A stretch of 64,000 bases of DNA from Hyphomicrobiales bacterium. Its GTDB lineage: Bacteria; Pseudomonadota; Alphaproteobacteria; Rhizobiales; Rhizobiaceae. Every line of letters starts with the position of its first letter. Within the stretch, counting starts at the first letter, position 1. Below the pieces are notes generated by a model that did not search any database, was not told the origin of the DNA, and was given only the letters and a program-made list of their open reading frames with translations. Positions 51,386 through 60,380 of the stretch are shown piece after piece. The stretch is taken from the NCBI GenBank assembly GCA_900472925.1, contig UCJU01000012.1:80740-144739 (forward strand), given 5' to 3'. The translations under genes and the position numbers were made by a program.

Positions 51386-51583
51386 CGGGCTGCTCCGTAT
51401 CAATATCGGCGTTCCTTATCAGCACAGCCGGTAAATATCCAGCCATTACATCCTCTTGCCGCACCGCACCGTGCCTGAAGATTATGCCTCGATTTGAAAT
51501 CGCAAAAACCGGACTTACATAAACTTCGAAATGGATCGCAGGGGTGGTCCGACAACGCCCGCTTAGGGGCAAACAGGTGTTTG

Positions 51584-52111
51584 ATGACAACGATTATTAC
51601 TGTGAGAAAGGCCGGCAAGGTGGTGATGGCCGGTGACGGTCAGGTCAGTCTTGGCCAGACGGTGATGAAGGGCAACGCCCGCAAGGTTCGCCGCATCGGC
51701 AAGGGTGGCGATGTGATTGCCGGATTTGCTGGCGCTACCGCCGATGCCTTCACGCTGCTCGACCGCCTTGAAAAAAAGCTGGAGCAATATCCCGGTCAGT
51801 TGATGCGCGCCGCGGTCGAGCTCGCCAAGGACTGGCGCACCGACAAGTATCTGCGCAATCTCGAAGCCATGATGCTGGTGGCCGACAAGTCGATCACACT
51901 GGCCATTACCGGCAACGGTGATGTTCTGGAACCCGAACACGGCGCAATCGCCATCGGCTCCGGCGGTAATTATGCTTTTGCGGCCGCACGTGCGTTGATG
52001 GACTCGGAAAAGTCTGCCGAAGAGGTCGCGCGACAGTCGCTCGATATCGCCGCCGATATCTGCGTCTACACCAACCATAATCTCGTGATTGAAACGCTCG
52101 ACGCAGAGTAA
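51584..52111 (+). CDS. hslV: ATP-dependent protease subunit HslV
   Basis: Proteolytic core of the HslVU (ClpQY) protease. The 175 residues start [12 protein letters not shown], so that Thr2 becomes the N-terminal nucleophile after Met removal. [17 protein letters not shown] is the family signature with Asp and Lys residues of the active site. The longer reading from 51494 would bury Thr2 and is rejected. hslU follows after 78 bases; in some relatives a gene intervenes, but not here. Confidence 0.97.
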   Translation: MTTIITVRKAGKVVMAGDGQVSLGQTVMKGNARKVRRIGKGGDVIAGFAGATADAFTLLDRLEKKLEQYPGQLMRAAVELAKDWRTDKYLRNLEAMMLVADKSITLAITGNGDVLEPEHGAIAIGSGGNYAFAAARALMDSEKSAEEVARQSLDIAADICVYTNHNLVIETLDAE

Positions 52112-52189
52112 GCTGCGCCTTCCAAAACCCATGGGTTCTGTGGGCCGGGCCTCTAGGGCTGGCCGCAACAGAACGCCGAAAGGAACATG

Positions 52190-53500
52190 ATGACGAATTT
52201 TTCTCCGCGCGAGATTGTCTCCGAACTCGACCGCCACATCATTGGTCAGCACGATGCCAAACGCGCCGTGGCGATTGCGCTTCGCAATCGCTGGCGCCGC
52301 CAGCAGCTCGATGAAAGCCTGCGTGACGAGGTGATGCCGAAAAACATTCTGATGATCGGGCCAACCGGTGTCGGCAAGACCGAAATCTCCCGCCGTCTGG
52401 CGAAGCTTGCTGGGGCTCCTTTCATCAAGGTTGAAGCCACGAAATTTACCGAAGTCGGCTATGTCGGTCGCGATGTCGAACAGATCATTCGTGATCTGGT
52501 CGAAATCGGCATCGGCCTCGTCCGCGAAAAGAAACGCGCTGAGGTTCAGACGAAAGCCCATGCCAGTGCCGAAGAACGGGTACTGGATGCGCTCGTCGGG
52601 TCGACAGCTTCGCCTGCGACACGTGAAAGCTTTCGCAAGAAACTGCGCGACGGCGAAATGGACAAGAAGGAAATCGACATCGAGGTTGCCGATACTAGTT
52701 CCGGCATGCCCGGCTTCGATATTCCCGGCATGCCCCCGGGCGCCAATATCGGCGTTCTCAATCTCTCCGATATGTTCGGCAAAGCCATGGGCGGCCGCAC
52801 GAAGAAAGTGCGCACGACAGTCGAAATGTCCTATGCGGATCTCATTCGCGATGAATCCGACAAGATGCTGGACAATGAGCTGATCCAGCGCGAAGCGGTG
52901 AAATCCACGGAAAATGACGGCATCGTCTTTTTGGACGAGATCGACAAGATTGCGGCGCGCGACGGTGGCATGGGTGCAGGCGTGTCCCGCGAGGGTGTGC
53001 AGCGCGATTTGCTGCCGCTGGTGGAAGGCACGACGGTCTCGACGAAATACGGACCCGTCAAAACGGATCATATTCTCTTCATCGCGTCTGGTGCATTCCA
53101 CGTGTCGAAACCATCGGACCTTCTGCCCGAACTTCAGGGTCGCCTGCCGATCCGCGTCGAGCTGAAGCCTCTGACCAAGGAAGACTTCCGGCGTATTCTG
53201 ACGGAAACCGAAGCAAGCCTCATCCGTCAGTATATCGCGCTGATGGCCACGGAAGAGCTGAACCTTGAATTTACCGACGACGCCATCGATGCTCTGGCTG
53301 ACGTCGCCGTTCATCTGAATTCGTCCGTTGAAAATATCGGCGCGCGCCGTTTGCAGACAGTCATGGAACGGGTGCTAGACGAGATTTCTTTCAATGCCCC
53401 GGATCGTGGCGGCTCGGCGGTCAAGATCGACCAAGCCTATGTGAAGGAGCATGTCGGCGATATCGCTGCCGATACCGATCTGTCCCGCTACATTCTTTAA
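52190..53500 (+). CDS. hslU: ATP-dependent protease ATPase subunit HslU
   Basis: AAA+ unfoldase of HslVU. The 436 residues have the start [16 protein letters not shown], Walker [10 protein letters not shown] (about 57-65), the I-domain (about 110-230), Walker [12 protein letters not shown] and sensor 2 [11 protein letters not shown]. The C-terminus LSRYIL inserts into HslV. Two adjacent ATG codons exist (52187, 52190); the second has better spacing from AAAGGA. A terminator follows. Confidence 0.97.
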   Translation: MTNFSPREIVSELDRHIIGQHDAKRAVAIALRNRWRRQQLDESLRDEVMPKNILMIGPTGVGKTEISRRLAKLAGAPFIKVEATKFTEVGYVGRDVEQIIRDLVEIGIGLVREKKRAEVQTKAHASAEERVLDALVGSTASPATRESFRKKLRDGEMDKKEIDIEVADTSSGMPGFDIPGMPPGANIGVLNLSDMFGKAMGGRTKKVRTTVEMSYADLIRDESDKMLDNELIQREAVKSTENDGIVFLDEIDKIAARDGGMGAGVSREGVQRDLLPLVEGTTVSTKYGPVKTDHILFIASGAFHVSKPSDLLPELQGRLPIRVELKPLTKEDFRRILTETEASLIRQYIALMATEELNLEFTDDAIDALADVAVHLNSSVENIGARRLQTVMERVLDEISFNAPDRGGSAVKIDQAYVKEHVGDIAADTDLSRYIL

Positions 53501-53508
53501 ACGACGTC

Positions 53509-53536
53509 AGAGTGCGGCTCATTTGGCCGCACTCTT
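53509..53536 (+). terminator. terminator after hslU
   Basis: Perfect 10-base-pair stem AGAGTGCGGC / GCCGCACTCT with a 7-base loop, followed by TTATTTTA. Confidence 0.9.
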
Positions 53537-53648
53537 ATTTTACTTGCCTTCTCTCGACATTTGGCCACGCTTTTCGCTAATGAAAACGTTAATAGCTTTT
53601 GAAGGAATGATCCGGTCATCAACGCCGGTCGAAGAAAAGGCATTTCCC

Positions 53649-54611
53649 GTGCGTAAAACTCTTCTGGCATTGGCCGCGATTTTTGTCTTTGGCGTGGTTT
53701 CTCCCTCGTTCGCGCAGGCAGCGACGGTGCCACCTGGCAACCGCAATGCGGAGCAACCGGGAATACCAGGCGCGTCGGCTCGCCGCACGAAAGGCTCCAA
53801 CTCCACATTCGATCGCAAATACCAGAAGGTCATCGATCTGCTTTCAAGCGATAAGCAGTTGATTTCGAAAATCAAATCGACTGCAAGCCGATACGGGATC
53901 GACCCGATCCACATGGTTGGCGCGATCGTGGGTGAGCACACCTACAATGTCGATGCCTATGACCGGCTGCAGTCCTATTACGTCAAGGCCGCGTCCTATG
54001 CCGGAAACAGTTTCCGCTTCGGCTATAAGGACGAAAGCATCGCACAATTTCTGTCGCACCCGCAATTTTCCAAATGCGAGTCAAAGCGCGATTCTGCCAG
54101 CCTCTGGACATGTCGGGAAGACGTCTGGGACGACAGCTTCCGAGGCAAGAAAGTCGATGGCGTCAGCTACCCGGACAATCGCTTCAGTGCCGTTTTCTTC
54201 CAGCCCTTCTATGCGGGCCAGACTTTTGGACTTGGCCAGATCAATCCTTTGACGGCACTGATGCTCTCGGACAGGGTGGCGCGGGTTTCCGGTTTCGAAA
54301 AACTGGATGAGAACGATGCCGCAGCAGTCTATACCTCGATCATGGATCCGGATCGTTCACTGGCTTACATGGCAGCCGCCATTCGCAAATCCATCGATGA
54401 CTACAAATCGATTGCCGATATGGATATTTCCAAAAATCCGGGCCTGACATCCACCCTTTATAATCTGGGTGGGTCGCAGCAGCGCGCGGCGGTGCTCGCC
54501 CAGAAAAACCGTCAACGGGCGGCAAGTGGGGAAGCGCCACTGTGGCCGGAGGAGAATTACTACGGCTGGCTGGTCAACGACAAGCTGCCGGAACTCCAGA
54601 AGCTTTTGTAA
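53649..54611 (+). CDS. DUF1402 family secreted protein, lysozyme-like fold suspected
   Basis: Protein of 320 residues with a classic signal peptide (RKTLLALAAIFVFGVVSPSF then AQA cleavage at about residue 24). I take the start as GTG 53649, which places the signal peptide at the N-terminus, with AAAAGG nine bases upstream. ATG codons at 53580 and 53607 would add 23 or 14 residues and have no suitable site. The mature part looks like the soluble lytic transglycosylase fold: YGIDPIHMVGAIVGEHTYN (possible catalytic Glu), FGLGQINPLTAL, and STLYNLGG. Peptidoglycan cleavage is an inference. It lies between hslU and glcB. Confidence 0.82.
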   Translation: MRKTLLALAAIFVFGVVSPSFAQAATVPPGNRNAEQPGIPGASARRTKGSNSTFDRKYQKVIDLLSSDKQLISKIKSTASRYGIDPIHMVGAIVGEHTYNVDAYDRLQSYYVKAASYAGNSFRFGYKDESIAQFLSHPQFSKCESKRDSASLWTCREDVWDDSFRGKKVDGVSYPDNRFSAVFFQPFYAGQTFGLGQINPLTALMLSDRVARVSGFEKLDENDAAAVYTSIMDPDRSLAYMAAAIRKSIDDYKSIADMDISKNPGLTSTLYNLGGSQQRAAVLAQKNRQRAASGEAPLWPEENYYGWLVNDKLPELQKLL

Positions 54612-54727
54612 TGTTCAGGCACGGTCGGGCGAAATATGTCTGAAAGAAAACCGTTTGGCCTTGGCCTGTGATTGACGAGGCGGCCTGTCAACGTCCACTC
54701 TCTGCCCAAGAATGACAAGGGAGATAT

Positions 54728-56899
54728 ATGGTGAGCCGCATTGAACTGCATGGTCTTTCATTTGACGAGACGCTCTACCGCTTTTTGAAAGAAGACGTCC
54801 TGCCGGAAACGGGTCTGGACGCAGAGGCGTTTTTCGCGGGCTTCTCCGAGATTGTCCACGAACTGTCGCCGAAAAATCGAGAGCTGCTGGCTAAGCGTGA
54901 TGCCTTTCAGGATAAGCTCGACACCTGGTATCGCGAAAACGGCGCGCCGGTGGATCTCGGCCAGTACGAGACGTTCCTGAGGGAGATCGGCTATCTCTTG
55001 CCGGAAGGTGGCGCCTTCAAGGTCAATACACAAAACGTCGACCCCGAGATAGCCCTTCTTGCAGGCCCACAGCTCGTAGTGCCGGTGATGAACGCGCGCT
55101 ATGCGCTGAATGCCGCGAATGCCCGCTGGGGCTCGCTTTACGATGCGCTCTACGGCACGGATGCGATTTCGAACGATGATGGCGCAGAGAAAGGCAAGGG
55201 CTACAACCCAAAGCGCGGCGCAAAGGTCATTGCCTGGGCACGGGACTTTCTGGATCGCTCCGCGCCGCTGGCGAACGGCAGCTGGTCGAGCGCCACGGGA
55301 ATCGAAATCGTTGATGGCATCGTGCAAATCAAGGTTGATGGCGCCTGGACCGCTCTGGCCGATCCCGCCCAGTTCGCAGGTTTTGGCGGCGAGGCATCAG
55401 CGCCCGCGACGCTGTTGCTGAAAAAGAACGGCTTGCACGTTGAAATCGTGATCGATCCATCGACGGATACCGGCAAAAGCGATGCGGCGGGTATTTCCGA
55501 CGTTATCCTCGAATCAGCGCTGACGACGATCATGGATTGTGAGGATTCTGTCGCTGCCGTCGATGCGGACGATAAAGTCGTGGCCTATGGCAATTGGCTC
55601 GGGCTGATGCGTGGGGATCTGACAGAAGAGGTGGCCAAAGGTGGTTCCACCTTCACTCGCCGTCTCAATCCCGACCGCAACTATACCGCTCCGGATGGTT
55701 CAGCGTTGACGGTTCCGGGGCGCTCGCTGATGCTGGTACGCAATGTCGGCCACCTCATGACCAATCCAGCAATCCTCGACCGCGATGGGAAGGAAACCCC
55801 GGAAGGCATCATGGATGCGATCGTCACGGGCTTGATTGCGCTTTACGACGTCGGACCAAACGGTCGCCGCCAGAATTCCCGTGCCGGTTCAATGTATGTC
55901 GTCAAGCCGAAGATGCACGGGCCGGAAGAGGTTGCATTCGCATCCGAAATTTTCGGGCGCGTCGAAAAGCTGATCGGCATGGAACCCAACACCATCAAAA
56001 TGGGCATCATGGACGAGGAACGCCGTACGACAATCAATCTGAAAGAGTGTATTCGCGCCGCCAAGGATCGTGTCGTTTTCATCAATACCGGCTTCCTGGA
56101 TCGCACCGGCGATGAAATTCACACATCGATGGAAGCGGGTCCGATGATCCGCAAGGGCGATATGAAGCAGGCTTCCTGGATCGCAGCCTATGAGAACTGG
56201 AATGTCGATATCGGTCTGGAATGCGGTCTTTCCGGCCATGCCCAGATCGGCAAAGGCATGTGGGCGATGCCGGATATGATGGCGGCAATGCTTGAGCAGA
56301 AAATCGCGCATCCGAAAGCCGGTGCCAACACCGCCTGGGTGCCGTCACCCACGGCTGCCACACTGCATGCCACGCACTACCACAGCGTCGATGTGGCAGA
56401 GGTTCAGGGCGGCTTGAAAAGCCGTGAACGTGCAAAGCTCGCCGATATTCTGTCCGTGCCGGTCGCTGTTCGCCCCAACTGGAGCGCAGATGAAATTCAG
56501 CGGGAACTGGATAACAATGCACAGGGAATATTGGGCTATGTCGTTCGCTGGGTCGATCAGGGTGTCGGCTGCTCGAAAGTCCCTGACATCAACAATATCG
56601 GCCTGATGGAAGACCGCGCGACCCTGCGCATCTCCGCCCAGCACATGGCCAACTGGCTGCGCCATGGAGTTGTGACGGAAGAACAGATCATCGAGACGAT
56701 GAAGCGTATGGCCGCAGTCGTCGATGGGCAGAATGCCGGTGATTCGGCCTATCTGCCGATGGCTGGAAACTTCGACAGCTCCATCGCATTTCAGGCAGCG
56801 CTTGAACTGGTGCTAAAGGGCAGGGACCAGCCCAATGGTTATACCGAACCGGTCCTGCACCGACGTCGTCTGGAACTGAAAGCCAGACAGGCCGCATAA
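54728..56899 (+). CDS. glcB: malate synthase G
   Basis: Condenses glyoxylate with acetyl-CoA to malate. The 723 residues are the monomeric G form. Seen are the N-terminal clasp, the core motifs [20 protein letters not shown] (Asp/Glu near Mg), [33 protein letters not shown] (metal Glu), [13 protein letters not shown] (catalytic Asp region) and the C-terminal plug with a catalytic Asp. ATG 54728 (MVSRIELHG) has AGGGAGA upstream. A terminator at 56964 serves it. Confidence 0.98.
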   Translation: MVSRIELHGLSFDETLYRFLKEDVLPETGLDAEAFFAGFSEIVHELSPKNRELLAKRDAFQDKLDTWYRENGAPVDLGQYETFLREIGYLLPEGGAFKVNTQNVDPEIALLAGPQLVVPVMNARYALNAANARWGSLYDALYGTDAISNDDGAEKGKGYNPKRGAKVIAWARDFLDRSAPLANGSWSSATGIEIVDGIVQIKVDGAWTALADPAQFAGFGGEASAPATLLLKKNGLHVEIVIDPSTDTGKSDAAGISDVILESALTTIMDCEDSVAAVDADDKVVAYGNWLGLMRGDLTEEVAKGGSTFTRRLNPDRNYTAPDGSALTVPGRSLMLVRNVGHLMTNPAILDRDGKETPEGIMDAIVTGLIALYDVGPNGRRQNSRAGSMYVVKPKMHGPEEVAFASEIFGRVEKLIGMEPNTIKMGIMDEERRTTINLKECIRAAKDRVVFINTGFLDRTGDEIHTSMEAGPMIRKGDMKQASWIAAYENWNVDIGLECGLSGHAQIGKGMWAMPDMMAAMLEQKIAHPKAGANTAWVPSPTAATLHATHYHSVDVAEVQGGLKSRERAKLADILSVPVAVRPNWSADEIQRELDNNAQGILGYVVRWVDQGVGCSKVPDINNIGLMEDRATLRISAQHMANWLRHGVVTEEQIIETMKRMAAVVDGQNAGDSAYLPMAGNFDSSIAFQAALELVLKGRDQPNGYTEPVLHRRRLELKARQAA

Positions 56900-56963
56900 G
56901 CTGGTTTGTCGGTCATTCCGTACGGTGACGAATGACGGCCATAACGCGATTGTTCGTCAAACA

Positions 56964-56996
56964 AAAAAGCCGCCGGGACATCCTCGGCGGCTTTTT
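56964..56996. terminator. bidirectional terminator between glcB and the L,D-transpeptidase gene
   Basis: Perfect 11-base-pair stem AAAAAGCCGCC / GGCGGCTTTTT with an 11-base loop, A-rich then T-rich, between convergent genes. Confidence 0.9.
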
Positions 56997-57016
56997 CGTT
57001 TTATCCTCGCGCGATC

Positions 57017-57703
57017 TTACTGGATCACGATGACCTTGGATGTCCGGCCTGGACGAATGCGGCTGTAGAGATCGATGACGTCCTGATTGATCATGCGGAT
57101 GCAGCCAGATGAGGCGGCTGTGCCGATGGATGCCCACTCAGGCGAGCCGTGAATACGGAACAGGGTGTCCTGGCCCTTGTCGTTGAAGAGATACATGGCA
57201 CGCGCACCAAGCGGGTTGGTGAGGCCTGGACCCATGCCGTTCTCGACGTAACGAGCCACATCGGGCTTGCGGGCAGCCATTTCCTTTGGCGGATGCCACA
57301 TCGGCCATTCCTGCTTCCAGGCCACGTAGGCTTCACCAGCCCATGCAAAGCCCTGCTTGCCAACGCCAATGCCGTAACGAACAGCCTTGCCGCCCGGCAG
57401 GATGTAGTACAGGAAGCGCTCGCGGGTGTTGACGATGACGGTACCTGCTTTTTCCGGTGTCTCGAAATTCACGATCTGGCGGTGGTAACGCTTGTCCACG
57501 CGGTTGATCGGAATGGCGGGCAGGGCATAGCCCGCATCGGTCGTCGCACCATAAACTTCATCACCGAAGATTTGTGTGGTTTCGACATAGGCAGGTGCCG
57601 CAGCAGGGCCAGCAGGGGAGGTCTGGGTCGTCGTGGAGGCGCAACCACCCAAAGCAAGTACGGACGACAGGCCGAGGGCAGTCAAGGAAGTGCGAATGCG
57701 CAT
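57017..57703 (-). CDS. L,D-transpeptidase (YkuD) lipoprotein
   Basis: Cross-links peptidoglycan through 3-3 bonds or anchors envelope proteins. The 228 residues start with a lipoprotein signal (LSSVLALGGC; Cys21 would be lipidated). The YkuD domain (about 78-228) has the His motif RIHGSPEWASIG and the catalytic Cys in AASSGCIRM. In Rhizobiales such enzymes contribute to polar growth and lipoprotein attachment. The 185-base gap to divergent mmcB (57704-57888) holds no gene. Confidence 0.93.
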   Translation of the reverse strand: MRIRTSLTALGLSSVLALGGCASTTTQTSPAGPAAAPAYVETTQIFGDEVYGATTDAGYALPAIPINRVDKRYHRQIVNFETPEKAGTVIVNTRERFLYYILPGGKAVRYGIGVGKQGFAWAGEAYVAWKQEWPMWHPPKEMAARKPDVARYVENGMGPGLTNPLGARAMYLFNDKGQDTLFRIHGSPEWASIGTAASSGCIRMINQDVIDLYSRIRPGRTSKVIVIQ

Positions 57704-57888
57704 GATGTTCTCGCGGGAAATACCGACTATATGAGTCGATGTAGGAAACTCTATTGAATAGATCGGTTATTTTCGATTAAACTTAGATTGGCAAGCCGTT
57801 GCACCGCAGCAAAAGAATATGATGCGCGAAATTGTGTCCTCATGGCCTTTTTGCAACATGAAAGGGTCCACTTCCCCGGAACTCATCC

Positions 57889-58374
57889 ATGACTATTCTT
57901 TCTATCATCAACAATAATCCGTTAATCGACGGACGGCAGTCAGAAAACGCGATGCTCGTGCGCCGCGGCGTGCAGATATTGCTCAATGAAATGCGTCATG
58001 CCGTTTTGCCGGAACTGTCACTGTCCAGTGGTCGCCGGGCTGATCTCATCAGCATTTCCGCAAAGGGAGAGATTTGGATCATCGAGATCAAATCCTCGAT
58101 CGAGGATTTCAGGGTTGACCGGAAATGGCCCGACTATCGGCAGCATTGCGACCGTTTGTTCTTCGCGACCCATACCGGTGTGCCGCTCGACATCTTCCCG
58201 CAAGAATGCGGGATGTTCGTCTCCGATGGTTACGGCGCTCATCTGGTCAGGGAGGCGCCGGAACATAAGTTGCCACCAGCGACGCGCAAATCGTTGATGC
58301 TTGATTTTTCCCGCACGGCAGCCCGCCGCCTGATGATGGCAGAGTGGTCTACGGGCAAGAGCTATTCGGACTAA
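57889..58374 (+). CDS. mmcB: MmcB family DNA repair nuclease
   Basis: Protein of 161 residues of the MmcB/DUF1052 family, a damage-induced DNA repair factor characterised in Caulobacter. The core looks like a PD-(D/E)xK nuclease: SSGRRADLIS (Asp), EIWIIEIKSS (Glu-x-Lys) and DYRQHCDRLFFAT. No signal peptide or membrane segment. The start ATG 57889 is used; an SOS box was not found by eye. It is convergent with actR, 22 bases apart. Confidence 0.9.
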   Translation: MTILSIINNNPLIDGRQSENAMLVRRGVQILLNEMRHAVLPELSLSSGRRADLISISAKGEIWIIEIKSSIEDFRVDRKWPDYRQHCDRLFFATHTGVPLDIFPQECGMFVSDGYGAHLVREAPEHKLPPATRKSLMLDFSRTAARRLMMAEWSTGKSYSD

Positions 58375-58396
58375 CGCGACTTGGTAGCGCGGGAAA

Positions 58397-58987
58397 TCAC
58401 TTCGGTGCGCGCTTGGCCAATATGCGCTGCAACGTCCGCCGATGCATGTTGAGGCGGCGCGCCGTTTCGGACACGTTTCGCTCGCACATTTCGTAGACGC
58501 GTTGGATGTGTTCCCAGCGAACGCGGTCTGCCGACATCGGATTTTCCGGCAAATCCATCTTGTCGCCTTCCCGCTGCGTCAACGCATTGAACACGTCATC
58601 CGCATCTGCGGGCTTGGCCAGATAATCGAGCGCGCCGAGCTTTACCGCTGTTACGGCCGTGGCAATGTTGCCGTAACCCGTCAGGACAACGATTTGCGTG
58701 TCGTCCCGGTGCTGGCGGATGGCTTCGATCACTTCAAGCCCGTTACCATCGCCCAACCGCAAATCGACCACGGCATATTTGGGTGGAGCCAGCTTGGATT
58801 TTGCAATGCCTTCGCTGACCGATTCGGCGGTCTCGACGGTAAAGCCACGAGTTTCCATAGCACGCGCAAGGCGACGCAAGAACGGACCGTCATCATCAAC
58901 GATCAGAAGTGACTTGTCCGGCCCGATCGGGTCGCCACCCAGCGACGCAACGGCATCTGGCTTATCGTTATATGTGTCGTCACTCAT
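58397..58987 (-). CDS. actR: response regulator ActR (RegA/PrrA family)
   Basis: Redox and acid-response regulator, partner of ActS. The 196 residues have a receiver domain (about 25-140: LLIVDDDGPFLRRLARAM, phosphorylated Asp in YAVVDLRLGDGNG, Lys in DYLAKPADADD) and a Fis-type helix-turn-helix at the C-terminus (NVSETARRLNMHRRTLQRIL). It lies 69 bases downstream of actS, same strand. The family controls respiration, nitrogen and carbon metabolism in alphaproteobacteria. Confidence 0.96.
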   Translation of the reverse strand: MSDDTYNDKPDAVASLGGDPIGPDKSLLIVDDDGPFLRRLARAMETRGFTVETAESVSEGIAKSKLAPPKYAVVDLRLGDGNGLEVIEAIRQHRDDTQIVVLTGYGNIATAVTAVKLGALDYLAKPADADDVFNALTQREGDKMDLPENPMSADRVRWEHIQRVYEMCERNVSETARRLNMHRRTLQRILAKRAPK

Positions 58988-59056
58988 CCCAGCGGTCTCC
59001 AGCGGTCTTCGTCATATATAGGGACCTGGCAGGTCCTCTTAAATGCGAAGGCAAGG

Positions 59057-60364
59057 TCAGTTACTCTTTTTATCGTCCATGATCGCGCGTGGCCAGACAA
59101 CTGTTACCCGTGCCCCTGCGGCATTCGGTCCACGGTTCTCAAAGCTCAGCGTCGCACCGGAACGTTCCAGCAGGGTCTTTGCGATAAACAATCCAAGCCC
59201 CAGCCCACCGGCGCGTGCCTCATTCTGGCGCTTCGTCACGTATGGTTCACCGATCCGCGCCAGAATGTCCGGAGCGTATCCCTGGCCGTCATCTTCGATC
59301 ATAACCTTCACCTGCAGTGCGTCGTGCTCGACGGTCACGGTCACGGATTCGCGTGCATAATCGACCGCGTTTTCCAACAGATTGCCAAGACCATAAATGA
59401 TGCCTGCATTGCGTGCGCCCACCGGCTCGCCGCTTCGACTGCTTTTTTCAACGAGCCGAAGCTTGATGCCGAATTCACGGTGGGGTGCCATCACCTCCTC
59501 GATGAGAGAGGAAAGCGGAAGCTTGCGGAGGTGCTCATCGCCATCGGCAGATAAGGAGGTTAGCCGGCGCAGAATATCGCGACAACGCTCGCTCTGACTG
59601 CGCAGCAGTGCCACGTCTTCGCGAAAACGGTCGTCCTTGCCCAGTTCCCGCTCCATCTCCTTCGCGACAACGCTGATGGTTGCAAGCGGAGTGCCGAGTT
59701 CATGCGCCGCCGCCGCCGCCAATCCATCCAGTTGCGACAGGTGTTTCTCCCTTTCCAGAACCAGTTCCGTTGCCGCCAGAGCATCTGCCAGCTGATTTGC
59801 CTCGTGAGAGACGCGGTACGCGTAAAAAGCCGCAAACAACATCATCGCAACGATCGAACACCATATGCCGATATGGATGATGAGCTGGATCGGCAACGCT
59901 TCATCCGGATACCAGGGAACCGGAAAGGGTGAAAAAGCGATCGTCGTGACGCACACAAGGGCAAAGGCCAGCAGCATCAGCGAATGCTTCATCGGCTGCG
60001 ACGCGAAGGCGATGATGACCTGCACACAGATGAGTGGCGCAAAGGGGTTGGAGAGCCCGCCCGTGATATAGATCAGGGCCGTCAGCTGGAGAAGATCGAA
60101 GGCGAGAAGCAATGTCGCTTCCCAGGGATCGAGGCGGTAGGTCGATGGAAAGCGGGCCGATAGGAAGAGGTTTGCCACGGCGAGAGCACCGATCAATATG
60201 ACGCAGGTCAACAGAGGCAGCGGAAAATGGAGACCGAACGCAACGATGAGGATCGTGGCACTCTGCCCCACCACCGCCAGCCAGCGCAGCCAGACGATCG
60301 TCTGCAGGCGAATATGGCGACTGGCACGGCCAAGCCGCGTATTTTCTTCTGGCTGAACGGCCAT
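59057..60364 (-). CDS. actS: sensor histidine kinase ActS (RegB/PrrB family)
   Basis: Redox-sensing membrane kinase. The 435 residues contain six hydrophobic segments in about residues 25-190, including the RegB quinone-linked motif GGLSNPFAP. The H-box is AAAAHELGTPLATI with His221. A Cys in SQSERCRDIL lies 40 residues later (Cys261), the same spacing as the redox-active Cys265 from His225 in Rhodobacter RegB, so the thiol switch is probably kept. ATPase motifs: EDDGQGYAPDIL and GGLGLGLFIAKTL. It starts 16 bases after the hrpB stop. Confidence 0.95.
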   Translation of the reverse strand: MAVQPEENTRLGRASRHIRLQTIVWLRWLAVVGQSATILIVAFGLHFPLPLLTCVILIGALAVANLFLSARFPSTYRLDPWEATLLLAFDLLQLTALIYITGGLSNPFAPLICVQVIIAFASQPMKHSLMLLAFALVCVTTIAFSPFPVPWYPDEALPIQLIIHIGIWCSIVAMMLFAAFYAYRVSHEANQLADALAATELVLEREKHLSQLDGLAAAAAHELGTPLATISVVAKEMERELGKDDRFREDVALLRSQSERCRDILRRLTSLSADGDEHLRKLPLSSLIEEVMAPHREFGIKLRLVEKSSRSGEPVGARNAGIIYGLGNLLENAVDYARESVTVTVEHDALQVKVMIEDDGQGYAPDILARIGEPYVTKRQNEARAGGLGLGLFIAKTLLERSGATLSFENRGPNAAGARVTVVWPRAIMDDKKSN

Positions 60365-60380
60365 CCGCCAATCTCCTGTC

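Noticed and set aside
52618..52631. CACGTGAAAG inside hslU as a parS site
   Set aside because: The left half (GCGA) does not match TGTT or TGAT, so it lacks the palindrome ParB needs.
51563..53314. 583-codon open frame on the minus strand opposite hslU and hslV
   Set aside because: It is antisense to two well-identified genes, has a composition typical of a shadow frame (many His, Arg, Gln) and no recognisable domain.
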